Source: Xiheimicrobium sp033763395
Lineage (GTDB): Bacteria > Myxococcota > Myxococcia > Myxococcales > Myxococcaceae
Assembly (NCBI GenBank): GCA_033763395.1
Contig: JANRKQ010000110.1
Span: 1 to 64,000 of the forward strand
Length of the DNA: 64,000 nt
Direction of reading: 5' to 3'
Part shown: piece by piece, positions 1 through 8,748 of the stretch
Layout of the letters: every line of letters begins with the position of its first letter
How positions within the stretch are numbered: position 1 is the stretch's first letter
The notes under the pieces: model-generated
Seen by the model: the letters and a program-made list of their open reading frames with translations, nothing else
Database searches by the model: none
What the model was told of the DNA's origin: nothing
Position numbers and translations under genes: made by a program

Positions 1-484
1 CCACCGTGGCTGCGAACTGGCGCTCCTCGGCGTCCCACTTGCGCCGCGTCCCGACCGACTCGTGGCACACCACGCCGATGACCCGCCCGTCCCGGTAGAG
101 CGCGGCGTCGAGCATCGAGGTGATGCCCAGCGGGCCCAGGAACGAGGCGGCGAGCTCCTTCGTGCGCGCGTCCGACCCGACGTCGATGGCGGCGACGAAG
201 CGGTTGTTCAGCACCGCGTCGCAGTACTGCGGGTAGGCGCTGATGCGCAGGGTCTCGAGCGGGGGGCCGTCGACCCCCTCCGCGTACTGCGCGACGCATC
301 GCAGCCGGTCCTCCTCCACCTCGGCCAGCCACACGCCCACGCGGGCGACGCCCAGGGCGTGGGCCGAGATCTCACAGATGCGCTCGAGCGTGCGCTGGAG
401 GCCAGCGTCGGGCTTGAGGCGGCTGATGCGAAGGCGGGCACCCGTGAAGCCGACCCGCTGCGTCACGGCGCTGTGCTCGGTCAA
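1..484 (-). CDS. GAF-domain signalling protein, partial (3' end off the left edge)
   Basis: Only the N-terminal part is in the window. The leftward frame stays open from about 535 to base 1 and reads as a GAF sensor domain: a leading segment with LERICEIS, then GVARVGVWL, then DAALYRDGRVIGVVCHE followed by VG and KWDAEERQFAATV, the usual ending of GAF domains that precede histidine kinase, kinase or cyclase modules. GAF domains bind small ligands or mediate dimerisation; the output domain is not visible. The start is uncertain: I chose TTG at 484 because GGGGGT lies just upstream as a ribosome site, but a GTG at 535 is also in frame. The frame has strong C/G third-position bias like its neighbours. 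The next gene to the right is co-oriented with its stop at 579. Confidence 0.7.
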   Translation of the reverse strand, partial: MTEHSAVTQRVGFTGARLRISRLKPDAGLQRTLERICEISAHALGVARVGVWLAEVEEDRLRCVAQYAEGVDGPPLETLRISAYPQYCDAVLNNRFVAAIDVGSDARTKELAASFLGPLGITSMLDAALYRDGRVIGVVCHESVGTRRKWDAEERQFAATV

Positions 485-578
485 CGGTGCACCCCCATCG
501 GAAGGCCAACCCGGCTCCGATGGGGGTTCTGCCACGAATCGCCCGTGGGGAGCGGGCTTCACCACCGGCTGGCGAACG

Positions 579-1397
579 TCACTTGAGCAGCTTGCGCACC
601 TTCTCCTTGTCGGCCGAGAACGAGAAGTGCTCGAGCAGCTTGAAGCCGTTCTGGCGGTCGACGATCTTCCTCCGCGTCTTCTCGACCACGCCCACCTTCT
701 CGTCCGACGAGCCGAGCAGGTCGACGAGCTTGCCCACCTGCTCGATGGTGAAGACGTGGCTCTGCGCCGCGGTGTCGATGACGCCGAGCTTCTCGTGACC
801 GAAGCCCGCGTCGTTGACCGCGTTCACCAGCGCCTCGAAGTCGGCCTCGGCCATGCCCTGCGCCACGGGCGCCGCCTGGGGTTGCGCCTGGGCCGGGGCC
901 GCCGCGCGGTACTTCACGAGGCCGCCGATGAACTGCTTCGTCTGGAGCTTCTTGTCGAGGAGCAGCAGCCCGTCCTGGCCGACGAGAATGAAGCGGTAGT
1001 ACTGCTCGCTGCGGCCCTGGAACTGGAACGGCACCGAGAAGGTGCCCGCGAGGCTGCCGTCTTCGGCCCAGACTTCGGCCGTGGCCGCCTCGGGGCTGAC
1101 GAACTTGATGGCACTGCCCGGCACGCCCAGCATCGGGCCGTACTCGACGGAGAACGCGTCACCGCCGAAGGCCCGGGGCGGCGGCTGGACGCGGCCGGCG
1201 GGCGCTGGCGCAGGCGCTGGAGCTGGCGCGCGGGGCCCGGTTCGGCCGGGGTTGACCTGCACCTGCACCCCGGGCACCTGAATCTGGACTCCGGGGACCT
1301 GCACCTGCACGGCGGGAACGCCGTCGTCGGGGTCGTCGACCTGGGCGAAGGCGGCGGTGGTGGTGAAACACAGAACGGCGGCGATGAGACGGCGCAT
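579..1397 (-). CDS. Secreted DUF4476-domain protein
   Basis: A 272-residue exported protein of unknown function. Residues 1-19 form a signal peptide ending AAFA|Q. Residues 25-50 hold a Val/Gln-rich repeat (VQVQVPGVQIQVPGVQVQV) followed by a Pro/Ala linker (PAPAPAPA). A predicted beta-rich middle (about 75-165) precedes a C-terminal helical domain (about 180-272) with the DUF4476 pattern: F..L...V......ekL.vI......FT.eQv..L..L..S.eK...v...r..IVD..n...L...F.F...K. DUF4476 proteins in myxobacteria and Bacteroidetes are usually periplasmic or outer-membrane; no activity is known to me. The start is supported by GGAGG seven bases before ATG. The 161-bp gap on the right, before the UspA gene, probably carries its promoter. 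Confidence 0.85.
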   Translation of the reverse strand: MRRLIAAVLCFTTTAAFAQVDDPDDGVPAVQVQVPGVQIQVPGVQVQVNPGRTGPRAPAPAPAPAPAGRVQPPPRAFGGDAFSVEYGPMLGVPGSAIKFVSPEAATAEVWAEDGSLAGTFSVPFQFQGRSEQYYRFILVGQDGLLLLDKKLQTKQFIGGLVKYRAAAPAQAQPQAAPVAQGMAEADFEALVNAVNDAGFGHEKLGVIDTAAQSHVFTIEQVGKLVDLLGSSDEKVGVVEKTRRKIVDRQNGFKLLEHFSFSADKEKVRKLLK

Positions 1398-1558
1398 GGT
1401 GGGTCCTCCGGGTGCTGCGGGTTTGGCGTCAGAGGACGGTGTCTGTCGCGGCCCGATTCATGTCGGCGCCGCGGCAGGGGGCTGAAAAGATTGAATGGAT
1501 CGCCTGGGTGCGGGGCCGGCAACGAACGCCTCGCAGCCCCGGGTCCACCGCCGCGCCG

Positions 1559-2905
1559 TCAGCCGCGGACGACGAAGACGGGCTTGCGGCTGGCCTTAAG
1601 CACCGCCTCGGCGACCGACCCGAAGAGCGTCTTCGACAGCCCGGTGCGGCCGTGTGACGAGATGACGATGACGTCCGCCGCCACGCGCTCGGCGGCCTCG
1701 CAGATGGCCTGGGCGGCGTTGGGGCCGCGCACCACCTCGGTCCGGGTGACGAGGTGCTTCTTTTCGGCGAGCAGCGGCGTCAGCGCCCGCAGTCGCGCCG
1801 CCACCTCGAGTTCGACCTTCGCCGGCGCCTGCGGGAGCAGCTCAGCGCTGGGCAGGTACTGCTCGACCAGCTCGCCCGCCAGCCCCGTCGTGAGCGTCAC
1901 GTGGGTGAGGTACACCTCGGCGTTGGGCTCGGCGAGCGCGTAGGCCCACGGCACGGCGGCGTTGCCCAGGTTCGAGAAGTCCGTCGTCACCAGCACCCGC
2001 TTGACGCGCGGCTGGCTGATGCGCGCGGGTTTCCCGTCGGGCGGCACCACCACGACGCCCATGCGCGAGAGGTGTAGCGCGGCGGCTGAGACGCTCCACA
2101 TGCGCGCCAGGCCCTTGCGCCCGTGTGAGCCCACCACGACGAGCTGGCAGCGCTCCGCCTCGGCGAGCTCGAGCAGGTGATCCGCCACGCGGCCGACGGC
2201 GAGGCGCGCGCGATAGAACACCTCACCGCCACCCGCGAGGTGCGGCACGTGGGCCTTGAGATCGCGCTCGATGAGCGCTTCCACCCGCTGGTCCGGGTCG
2301 GTGTACGAGAAGCGCTTCGACAGCCCGTACTGCCGATGCGCCTCGTCCTGGTAGTAGACGCGCCCGAGCACGACGTCGACGGGCGCGAGCTGGCGCAGAC
2401 CCTCGACCCATCGCAGCGCGCTCATCGAGGCTTCGCTGTCGTCGAAGCCCACCATCACGCGAAGCCCCGAGCCCTTCGCCCACGTCGTCAGCGTCTCGGC
2501 GTCGCGCACCACCAGCACGGGCACCTCGGCGCCGCTGGCGAGCCGCTCCGAGCTGCCGCCCAGCTTCACCAGGGCGCCGGCGCCGTGCCCCGCCGAGCCG
2601 ACGACGATGAGCGAGGCCTGCTTGCTCGCCGCGAAGTGCCGCACGGCCTCGTCGACGGTGCCCGGCAGCACCACAGTCTCGATCGACGCCCGGCTGAGCG
2701 CCTTGAGCCTCGCTGCCTCGGTCGACAGCCGCTCATGCAGCAGCGTCTGCACCCGCGCGAAGGCCTCGGGCTCCATGCGCTCGACGTGCGGCTCGAGCAC
2801 GTGGACGAGGTACAGCAGCTCCTGGCGGCGTCCGGCGAGCGCGGCGGCGGTCTCGGCGGCGGCCTGCGACCAGGTGGAAAAGTCGACTCCGCAGACGATG
2901 GGCAT
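1559..2905 (-). CDS. Triple universal stress protein (three UspA domains)
   Basis: A 448-residue cytoplasmic protein made of three tandem Usp domains (about 1-135, 147-295 and 304-448). Each starts with a hydrophobic strand ending in an acidic turn (CGVDFS, VMVGFDDSE, VLVTTDFS) and ends with the nucleotide-loop region: GSAGHGAGALVKLGGSSE in domain 1, GSHGRKGLARM in domain 2 and SSHGRTGLSKTLFGSVAE in domain 3. Domain 3 keeps the ATP-type G-x2-G-x9-G(S/T) pattern best, and domain 2 looks weaker. Most family members have one or two domains, so three is less usual. Such proteins bind ATP or act as stress regulators; the specific role here is unknown. AAGGAGG lies five bases before the ATG. The gene is separated by about 158 bp from the neighbour on either side, so it is likely monocistronic. 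Confidence 0.9.
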   Translation of the reverse strand: MPIVCGVDFSTWSQAAAETAAALAGRRQELLYLVHVLEPHVERMEPEAFARVQTLLHERLSTEAARLKALSRASIETVVLPGTVDEAVRHFAASKQASLIVVGSAGHGAGALVKLGGSSERLASGAEVPVLVVRDAETLTTWAKGSGLRVMVGFDDSEASMSALRWVEGLRQLAPVDVVLGRVYYQDEAHRQYGLSKRFSYTDPDQRVEALIERDLKAHVPHLAGGGEVFYRARLAVGRVADHLLELAEAERCQLVVVGSHGRKGLARMWSVSAAALHLSRMGVVVVPPDGKPARISQPRVKRVLVTTDFSNLGNAAVPWAYALAEPNAEVYLTHVTLTTGLAGELVEQYLPSAELLPQAPAKVELEVAARLRALTPLLAEKKHLVTRTEVVRGPNAAQAICEAAERVAADVIVISSHGRTGLSKTLFGSVAEAVLKASRKPVFVVRG

Positions 2906-3063
2906 GGGGCCTCCTTCGGCGTGACGAGGGAACCCACTTCAACCACCATGCCGCATCCCCCCGTCGTGAGGTGCACGGCAGCGGCGCAGAAACTGCGTGC
3001 GCGTCACCTGGGCGTCGAAGGCCTTCGCACCGCTTGCGTCGGCCGGCCCCTCGACGAACTTCG

Positions 3064-5202
3064 TCAGGACTCGAGCGCCCGCGCGAGCGCCTCGAGGGCC
3101 AGCGTGGGGAAGCGGCGCTGCCGCAGCGTGGTGACGACAGGCTGCCACGGCGCGGGGCACGACGAGCCGCCGATCGAGGCGAAGGAGAGCGTGGTGACGA
3201 CCGCGAGGCTGACGAGATCGTCGGGCATGGCCTTGAGCGGCGCGAAGAGCGCAGGCACCAGCCCCTTCACCGGCAGCGCGAGCGGGCCGAGCAGCTCGTC
3301 GACTCGCGCGGGGGTGGGCGACGAGAAGGGGGGCTGGCCCGAGAGCAGGTTGGTGGCGACGACGGCCGCGGTGATGAAGCGGGCGCGATCGATGTCGGCG
3401 GTGCTGGCGTTCATTCGGCGCGCCACCTCGCCAGTGAGCTGCACGAGCGCGACGCCTTCCTGGCCGGGATCGCCGAAGCCACGAAGCAGCAGCTCGACCA
3501 GCTTCGTCTGCCCTTCGTCGAGGCCCGAGACGGTGACGCTGCGGGCGCGCGCGGCCGGGCGGCCCTCGAGCTCGAGCGCGGCGCCGTCGTCGGGCACCTC
3601 GATGCCGGCGTCGAGGGGGAGCTCGGTGATGCCAGACGTCGACGCGTGCCCAGGCGTCGGCCCCCGCTCGAGCCACGAGTCCGGGTCCTGCATGGGAGCG
3701 CCGTAGAGGCGCTCCAGCGTGTCCTGGAGGGCGCGCGCGCCGCTCCGCACGAGGTGAATCGTCATCGTCGGCGCTGCCGCGCGAACGGCGTCGAGCACGC
3801 CCGGCTCGAGGGGATCGGTGACGGCCACGACGAGGGCCTGGCCCTTCACCGTGAGGGGCACCGCCACGAGGCGCTCCGCGTCGGCCTGCGGCAGGGCCGA
3901 GAGCGGCGCGTTGTCTTTCGTGAGCTGCGCGAGCTGGGCCGACGAGACGAAGGTGGTGCGGGTGATGGTGGCGAGCGCTTCGATGACGGCGTCTTCGTCG
4001 AGCACGCCGTCGATGACGAGCGCATCGGCCAGGGCGAGGTTGAGCATCGTGGCGCGGCCCTGGGCCTCGGAGAGCTGCGCAGGCGTGAGCCGGCCCGCAC
4101 GGACGAGCTGCTCTCCGAGCGCGCCCTCGAGCAGCGCCGCGCGGCCGGGCGTCGGCGGTGACGGCCTGACGCCAGCCTCTTCGAACTTCGTGGCCTCGAG
4201 CTCGTCCTGGGAGAGGCGGCGGGTGCCGATGCGGCCAATGACGGTGCCTGGCGCGGCGGGCGCCGACGGGCGCGGCACCGGGGGCGGCGGCGTGGTGGGC
4301 TTCGGAGGCGTGAGCCGCAGCTCGGTGGTGCGGGCCGCCATCGGGGGCTGGCGGTCGCGCATGAGGCGCCGGAAGGCCTGGGCCAGCTCGGCCTCTCCCG
4401 TCGTGCCGCCCCACGACGACGCCGCCATCTGCAGCGCGTTCACCACGTCACTGGCCGGTGGGCGCTGCAGCGGGTCCTTGTGCATCATCCACGACAGCAC
4501 GCCGGCGAGCTGCTCCGGGACGCCCTGCAGCGCCGCAGCCGCGAGCCCCTGGTAGCGCTGCGCGTTCGTCAACACCTGGAGCGGGTCGTTCGCCACGAAG
4601 AGGCTCTTGCCGGTCACCATCTCGAGCAGGAGCAGCCCGAGGCGGAAGACGTCGGCAGCTGGTGACGCAGCGCCGGCCACCTGCTCCGGAGCGACTGCGT
4701 GGGGCTCACTGCGGGCGGGGCCGCGCGAGGCGTGCGAGCCCGCCACCGCCGCGAGCCCGCTGTGGAGCACCGACACGCGCCCGTTCGAGCCGACGAAGGT
4801 CGTCGAGGCCGACACGTCGGCGTGCACCACGGGCGTCGGGGCCGCATGCAGCGCCGCGAGCCCCTGGGCGATGCGGTCGGCGATGGCCACCGCCTCACCC
4901 ACCGAGAGCCGGCCGGCCTGCGACGTCATCAGCGCGCGGAGTGGCTCGCCATCGCCGGTGGCCTCGGCGAACCAGAAGCCGTCTCCGCCCGCGCCGAACT
5001 CGAGGAGCGTCGCGACGTGTGGTGACTGCACCGCCGACAAGGCGCGCGACTTCTCGCCGAAGCGCTCGAGGAACGCGCCGTCTTGCGTCCACGGGGCCGA
5101 CAGGCGTGACAGCACCAGCCACTGGCCCTCGGCCGAGCCGAGGTGCGACTCCACCACGCCCGACGCGGCGACGAGGCGACGGCCGAGTTGATAGGTTCCC
5201 AA
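3064..5202 (-). CDS. Pseudokinase fused to an MshEN (type II secretion ATPase N-terminal) domain
   Basis: A 712-residue protein. Residues 1-260 have the bacterial Ser/Thr kinase fold outline (YQLGRRL start, PHVATLLEFG, APEQ at 171-174, DVFRLGLLLLEM, HKDPLQRP), but key residues are gone. The VAIK lysine is Ser32 (VLSRL), HRD is HAD (127-129), the metal-binding Asn after HRD is Thr134, and DFG is HSG (147-149). A Pro-rich linker (about 290-320) leads to an MshEN domain at about 358-502 (LGEQLVRAGRLTPAQLSEA, later VPL...LVVAVTDPLEPGVLDAV). MshEN domains are known c-di-GMP or protein-interaction modules of GspE/PilB-type ATPases. The C-terminal 200 residues (helical, FITAAVVATNLLSG) I do not recognise. 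The start codon is TTG (LGTYQLG) with only a weak upstream site. Likely a regulatory scaffold rather than an enzyme. Confidence 0.8.
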   Translation of the reverse strand: MGTYQLGRRLVAASGVVESHLGSAEGQWLVLSRLSAPWTQDGAFLERFGEKSRALSAVQSPHVATLLEFGAGGDGFWFAEATGDGEPLRALMTSQAGRLSVGEAVAIADRIAQGLAALHAAPTPVVHADVSASTTFVGSNGRVSVLHSGLAAVAGSHASRGPARSEPHAVAPEQVAGAASPAADVFRLGLLLLEMVTGKSLFVANDPLQVLTNAQRYQGLAAAALQGVPEQLAGVLSWMMHKDPLQRPPASDVVNALQMAASSWGGTTGEAELAQAFRRLMRDRQPPMAARTTELRLTPPKPTTPPPPVPRPSAPAAPGTVIGRIGTRRLSQDELEATKFEEAGVRPSPPTPGRAALLEGALGEQLVRAGRLTPAQLSEAQGRATMLNLALADALVIDGVLDEDAVIEALATITRTTFVSSAQLAQLTKDNAPLSALPQADAERLVAVPLTVKGQALVVAVTDPLEPGVLDAVRAAAPTMTIHLVRSGARALQDTLERLYGAPMQDPDSWLERGPTPGHASTSGITELPLDAGIEVPDDGAALELEGRPAARARSVTVSGLDEGQTKLVELLLRGFGDPGQEGVALVQLTGEVARRMNASTADIDRARFITAAVVATNLLSGQPPFSSPTPARVDELLGPLALPVKGLVPALFAPLKAMPDDLVSLAVVTTLSFASIGGSSCPAPWQPVVTTLRQRRFPTLALEALARALES

Positions 5203-5280
5203 GGAGAGTGTCCGTCGCTGCTACAGGTTCAGTCGAATCGTCCACTGACATCGTACACTGAGCAAGTCGCGGAACACGTG

Positions 5281-5295
5281 GGGACCAACGGTCCC
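5281..5295. promoter_or_regulatory. Perfect 6-bp hairpin next to a ribosome site
   Basis: GGGACC-AAC-GGTCCC is an exact inverted repeat. It is followed directly by GAGAGG, the ribosome binding site of the lipoprotein gene that starts at 5309. It lies in the 106-bp divergent region between the pseudokinase and this gene. It could be an operator or an RNA hairpin affecting translation; there is no T-run, so it does not look like a terminator. A TACACT hexamer at 5254-5259 is a possible -10 element without a convincing -35. Confidence 0.3.
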
Positions 5296-5308
5296 GAGAG
5301 GAAACGAG

Positions 5309-5932
5309 ATGACGACACGAGCGAGCTGGGTGGGGTTGGGTCTGCTGATGTGCGCGTGCGGCCCCGCCGAGGTGCGGGTCGACGAGACGAAGGGCATCCC
5401 GCCGGTGCGGGGGACGACCGAGGTGGCGTTGCAGCGCTTCACCTGCGGCATGCCCATCACCTCGGGGGACGTGCGGGTCGAGACGAAGGTCGTCTCGGAC
5501 GGCTGCGAGCTGTCGTTCTCACGCGACGTGCCGGTGCTCAAGGCCGAGGACTACACCAACATTCCCGACTTGCGCGTCGCGACGGCGCTCGTGCAGCGGG
5601 TGGAGCTCACGGTGAAGTTGCTGCGCTTCACCGACGGGTCGACCATGCAGGCGCTCGATCTGAACGCCCGGGTGTCGAGCGCGCAGCTGTCGGTCAACGG
5701 TCAGCTCGTGGCCGAAAAAGCGACGCTGACCCAGCTGCCGCGCACGGTGACGCTCTCGGGCGCCGCGCTCGACCAGCTCAAGTCCCGCATCGATGCGCGG
5801 CAACCCGCCTCGGTCCAGACGCGCGTGGTGGTGGTGCTGCCCTCGATGCCGGCGCCGCCGCAGCGCCTGATCGTCGAGTACGACACCCAACCGGCGATCG
5901 TCCTCGGCGCGACCACCCCGTCGTTCTTCTGA
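5309..5932 (+). CDS. Probable lipoprotein, unknown function
   Basis: A 207-residue protein with a short N-terminal export signal (MTTRASWVGLGLLMCACGP). The Cys at 15 or 17 fits a lipobox only loosely, so lipid attachment is probable rather than certain. The mature part contains two further Cys (FTCGMPI and DGCELSF), possibly a disulfide, and is predicted mostly beta-strand with repeated V-T-L-x patterns. I do not recognise a family. The start is fixed by GAGAGG eight bases before ATG. It is transcribed away from the pseudokinase gene and sits about 70 bp before a receiver-domain gene on the same strand. Confidence 0.7.
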   Translation: MTTRASWVGLGLLMCACGPAEVRVDETKGIPPVRGTTEVALQRFTCGMPITSGDVRVETKVVSDGCELSFSRDVPVLKAEDYTNIPDLRVATALVQRVELTVKLLRFTDGSTMQALDLNARVSSAQLSVNGQLVAEKATLTQLPRTVTLSGAALDQLKSRIDARQPASVQTRVVVVLPSMPAPPQRLIVEYDTQPAIVLGATTPSFF

Positions 5933-6005
5933 CGACAGGCCCCCACCCCGGGGGTCGACGAATTCGTGACCCGTTTCGCGGTGCTCAGGCAACTGGGGTG
6001 TCACG

Positions 6006-6506
6006 ATGCCTGGCGCCACCACGGAACGCTCCCGCGTGCTGTACGTCGAGGACGACGACGACCTGTGGCGGCTGGTGCATCGGCGGCTCTCGCCCACCTT
6101 CTCGCTCGTTCGGGCCGCGTCGGACGTCGAGGCGTGCGTGTTGCTGCGCGAGTTCTGGGGCGAGCTGAAGGCCGTGGTGACCGACCTCAACCTCGCCGGG
6201 AGCCACCTCTCGGGCGTCGACCTCATTCGACTCATCCGCGGCACGCTGCCGGGGGACCGCACGCCGGCGTGGGCGCTGAAGGTACCGACGTCGACGCGGC
6301 TCCCGATCATCGTCACCACGGGCAGCGAAGCCCACGTCGGGGCGGCGACCGCTGCGGGGGCGACTCTGGTGCTGATGAAGCCCTTCTCGTTCGAGGCCCT
6401 GCAGGCGCCGCTGCGAGCTGCAGTCGGGCCCAGGCCGCTGGTGACGAGCGCCCTGGTGCGGCCGGCGACGAGCGCTGGAAACCAGGAGCGGCCCGCGAAA
6501 GAGTGA
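6006..6506 (+). CDS. Single-domain response regulator (CheY-like receiver)
   Basis: A 166-residue receiver protein. The acidic triad is in VEDDDDLW (about 14-19), the phosphoacceptor Asp is in VVTDLNLAGS (about 60), the conserved Thr is in IIVTTGS (about 102) and the Lys is in VLMKPFS (about 121). A 20-residue insertion (GTLPGDRTPAWALKVPTSTR) lies between alpha3 and beta4, and the C-terminal 30 residues are a low-complexity tail without a DNA-binding domain. It probably relays phosphate from a hybrid kinase or regulates a partner protein directly. The stop lies four bases before the next gene, so the two are likely co-transcribed. Confidence 0.85.
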   Translation: MPGATTERSRVLYVEDDDDLWRLVHRRLSPTFSLVRAASDVEACVLLREFWGELKAVVTDLNLAGSHLSGVDLIRLIRGTLPGDRTPAWALKVPTSTRLPIIVTTGSEAHVGAATAAGATLVLMKPFSFEALQAPLRAAVGPRPLVTSALVRPATSAGNQERPAKE

Positions 6507-6510
6507 GCCG

Positions 6511-7845
6511 GTGCTGACGCCCCTGGCCGAGTCGGAGCTATGGACCCGCCAGGCGGCCGTCTACGAGCGGCTCGGCATGCGGGCCTGGAGCGAGGGCGTG
6601 GTGCCCTGGCGCGCCACCACCTGCCCCCTCCTCGCCGAGATCGAGGCCGAGCTCATCGCGGCGTTCGCGAGCGACGTCGGCCCCGTCACCGTCGTCGACG
6701 TGGGCGCGGGCACCGGCCGGCTCGCCTTTCACCTCGCTCGGGCCCTCGCCGCGAGAGACGTTCGCGCCCGCATCATCCTCACCGACGTGGCGCCGTCGAA
6801 CCTCGAGGCGCTCGCCCGGCAGCCGCAGCTCTCGGAGCTGGCCGAGGCCGACGTCGTGTCGTTCGGGGCGTTCGACGCCCTCGCGCCGCACCGTTTGGCC
6901 GAAGGGCCCGTGGTGTTGCTCGCGCACTACCTCTTCGACACCCTGCCCCACGCCGCCTGGCGACGCCATGGAGGCGACACCTTCGAGGGCTCCGTCGACG
7001 TCACGGTCGAGCCGTGGCGCTGGGCGTTCGAGCGCGCGCCGGGCCCTCCGTGCCTGCGTGGCCGCGGCGACGGAACCTTCCTGGTGCCGGTCGGCGCCGC
7101 GCGCGCGCTGGAGGCGTGGAAGACGACGTTCGCAGGGCCGCTCCTCGTGCTCGCTGCCGACAAAGGCGTCACGCCCCGCTCGCCCGAGGAGCTGCCGCTG
7201 CTCGCCCGCCACGGCTCGACGTCGGCCGGCGTCGATTTCGAGGCGCTCTCGGCCGAGGTGGCACCGACGTATCGTGCGCTCCGGCCGAGAGACCCGAGCC
7301 CCGTCTTCGCGCTCTTCGCGTTCGTCTCGGGCGTCACCACCCCCGCGCTCGACGAGGCGTGGACCCGACGGGGGCGCCTCGGAGAAGTCCTCACCGTCCT
7401 CGAAGACTTCGAGGGCCTGTTGCGCTCAGCGCCCGACGCGTCGACGCTGCTTTCGTTCCTCGAGCGCACCGCGGGCGATCCCGACCTGCTGGCGCAGCTG
7501 ACGGGCCGCCTGCGCGCGCTGCCGCTCGACGAGGCCCAGGCGCACGCCCTCGTGCGGCACCTCGCCACCGCCGGCGCCCGACACTTTCTCTTCCGGCAGC
7601 AGCTCGACGTGCCCTTCGAGCTCGCCATCACGGCGCATCACCTCGGCGCGCTCGAGCTCGCGAGCGCGCTCTACGTCGTGTCGCTGCGCGAGTCGGGTGC
7701 GCACCCATCGACCCTGCTGAATCTGGCGCTCGCCCACGACGCGCTCGGCCGGCGCGGCCAGGCACGGGAAGCGCTCGAGGTGCTCCTGGCGCACACGCCT
7801 GACCACCCCCGCGCCCAGAACCTGCTCGAACAGTGGGCGGAGTGA
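6511..7845 (+). CDS. SAM-dependent methyltransferase-like protein with C-terminal TPRs
   Basis: A 444-residue cytoplasmic protein. Residues about 55-130 hold a class I methyltransferase Rossmann motif, TVVDVGAGTGRLAFHLA (motif I), then IILTDVAPSNLEAL and later VVLLAHYLFDTLP, the arrangement of the MidA/NDUFAF7 family, whose known members methylate arginine on protein targets. The C-terminal 80 residues are TPR-like (ALELASALYVVSLRES, LLNLALAHDALGRRGQA, ALEVLLAHTPDHPRA), suggesting a protein substrate or partner. The start is GTG, four bases after the response-regulator stop. The target is unknown. Confidence 0.75.
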   Translation: MLTPLAESELWTRQAAVYERLGMRAWSEGVVPWRATTCPLLAEIEAELIAAFASDVGPVTVVDVGAGTGRLAFHLARALAARDVRARIILTDVAPSNLEALARQPQLSELAEADVVSFGAFDALAPHRLAEGPVVLLAHYLFDTLPHAAWRRHGGDTFEGSVDVTVEPWRWAFERAPGPPCLRGRGDGTFLVPVGAARALEAWKTTFAGPLLVLAADKGVTPRSPEELPLLARHGSTSAGVDFEALSAEVAPTYRALRPRDPSPVFALFAFVSGVTTPALDEAWTRRGRLGEVLTVLEDFEGLLRSAPDASTLLSFLERTAGDPDLLAQLTGRLRALPLDEAQAHALVRHLATAGARHFLFRQQLDVPFELAITAHHLGALELASALYVVSLRESGAHPSTLLNLALAHDALGRRGQAREALEVLLAHTPDHPRAQNLLEQWAE

Positions 7846-7892
7846 TCGGTTTTCGGGGTCTCGCGCATCCAGCCCCCGTCACCCCTCACGAG

Positions 7893-7912
7893 GCGGAGCG
7901 AGCCGGCTCCGC
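7893..7912. terminator. GC-rich hairpin between convergent genes
   Basis: GCGGAGC (7893-7899) and GCTCCGC (7906-7912) form a perfect 7-bp stem with a 6-base loop. They lie 47 bases after the methyltransferase stop and about 130 bases beyond the end of the converging leftward gene. No T-run follows on either side, so a role as a bidirectional terminator is only plausible. I see nothing else in the 198-bp gap 7846-8043. Confidence 0.35.
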
Positions 7913-8043
7913 GACCTGTCATGCCCGTGCGCCGTCCCCACTTCGAAGTCTCGTCCACGCCGCAGCAGCGCGCGGAGCGCCGGCGCACGGTGCGGCTGTT
8001 CGCGCCGGTACCGCCGCTGCCCGTCGCGTTGGGGCGGTGACGG

Positions 8044-8697
8044 TCACTCGCGCGGCACCATCACCACGATGTCGCGGGTGTTCGCGCCGTACGCGAGCGG
8101 CCCAGCCATCAGGCTCGAGTTGAAGAGCCGGCCGTTCTGCAGAATGCCGACGTCGTTGCCGCGCGAGCCCCCGTCGTAGTCCCAGCCGTGGCGTGTCTGG
8201 AAGACGACGGCGCCGTTGGGAATGGTGCCGTCGGCCACCGCCTTCTCGTACTGCTCGCGCGTCATCACGTTGGCCTCGACGGTGCCGTACGGGCTGTCGA
8301 TGGTGCGGCGCTCGGAGCCGGGCACGTCGACCGGGTCCCACTTTCCGCTCTGGAGCATCTGCACCATCATGCCGCGGGGGTTGTTCGGGTCCTGGCCGGT
8401 CGACGACGGGACGCCTTCGAGCCCGAGGCGATTGAGGTTGCGGCGAACGGTGGCGACGCAGGTGTGCGCGCGCCCGGGCACGAGGGTGGCGTTGGCGATG
8501 CTGTCGAGCTTCGGCCGGCCCGTGTCGTGCGCGGCGCGCTGCACCTCTTCCCCGACCTTCGCGCGGCGAGTGCGGTCGAAGCCGTCGCGCACCTGGGCCC
8601 GGGGCTGGACCTGCTGCTGTCCCCGCGTCGTGCGCTGGAGCTGCTGCGTCTGCTGGAGGCTGAGGCGGGAGGTGTCGAGCCGCGAGGTCGTCGTCAT
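8044..8697 (-). CDS. Hypothetical protein, possible papain-like (NlpC/P60 or CHAP-type) fold
   Basis: A 217-residue protein without a signal peptide. The N-terminal 60 residues are Gln/Arg-rich and low complexity (LQQTQQLQRTTRGQQQ), which would suit a disordered targeting segment. The C-terminal half has the layout of papain-like amidases: a Cys at the start of a helix (AHTCVATVRRNLNRLGL), then VVFQTRHGWDYD with a His, then NDVGIL. I infer a possible cysteine amidase or peptidase from this order, but no family signature is complete. It lies 51 bases downstream of the hydrolase gene on the same strand and could share its transcript. Confidence 0.6.
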   Translation of the reverse strand: MTTTSRLDTSRLSLQQTQQLQRTTRGQQQVQPRAQVRDGFDRTRRAKVGEEVQRAAHDTGRPKLDSIANATLVPGRAHTCVATVRRNLNRLGLEGVPSSTGQDPNNPRGMMVQMLQSGKWDPVDVPGSERRTIDSPYGTVEANVMTREQYEKAVADGTIPNGAVVFQTRHGWDYDGGSRGNDVGILQNGRLFNSSLMAGPLAYGANTRDIVVMVPRE

Positions 8698-8748
8698 GCC
8701 GTGATTGTCGGCCGGCCGGCGAGGTCGACCGCCCTCACCGCTGGAGGG

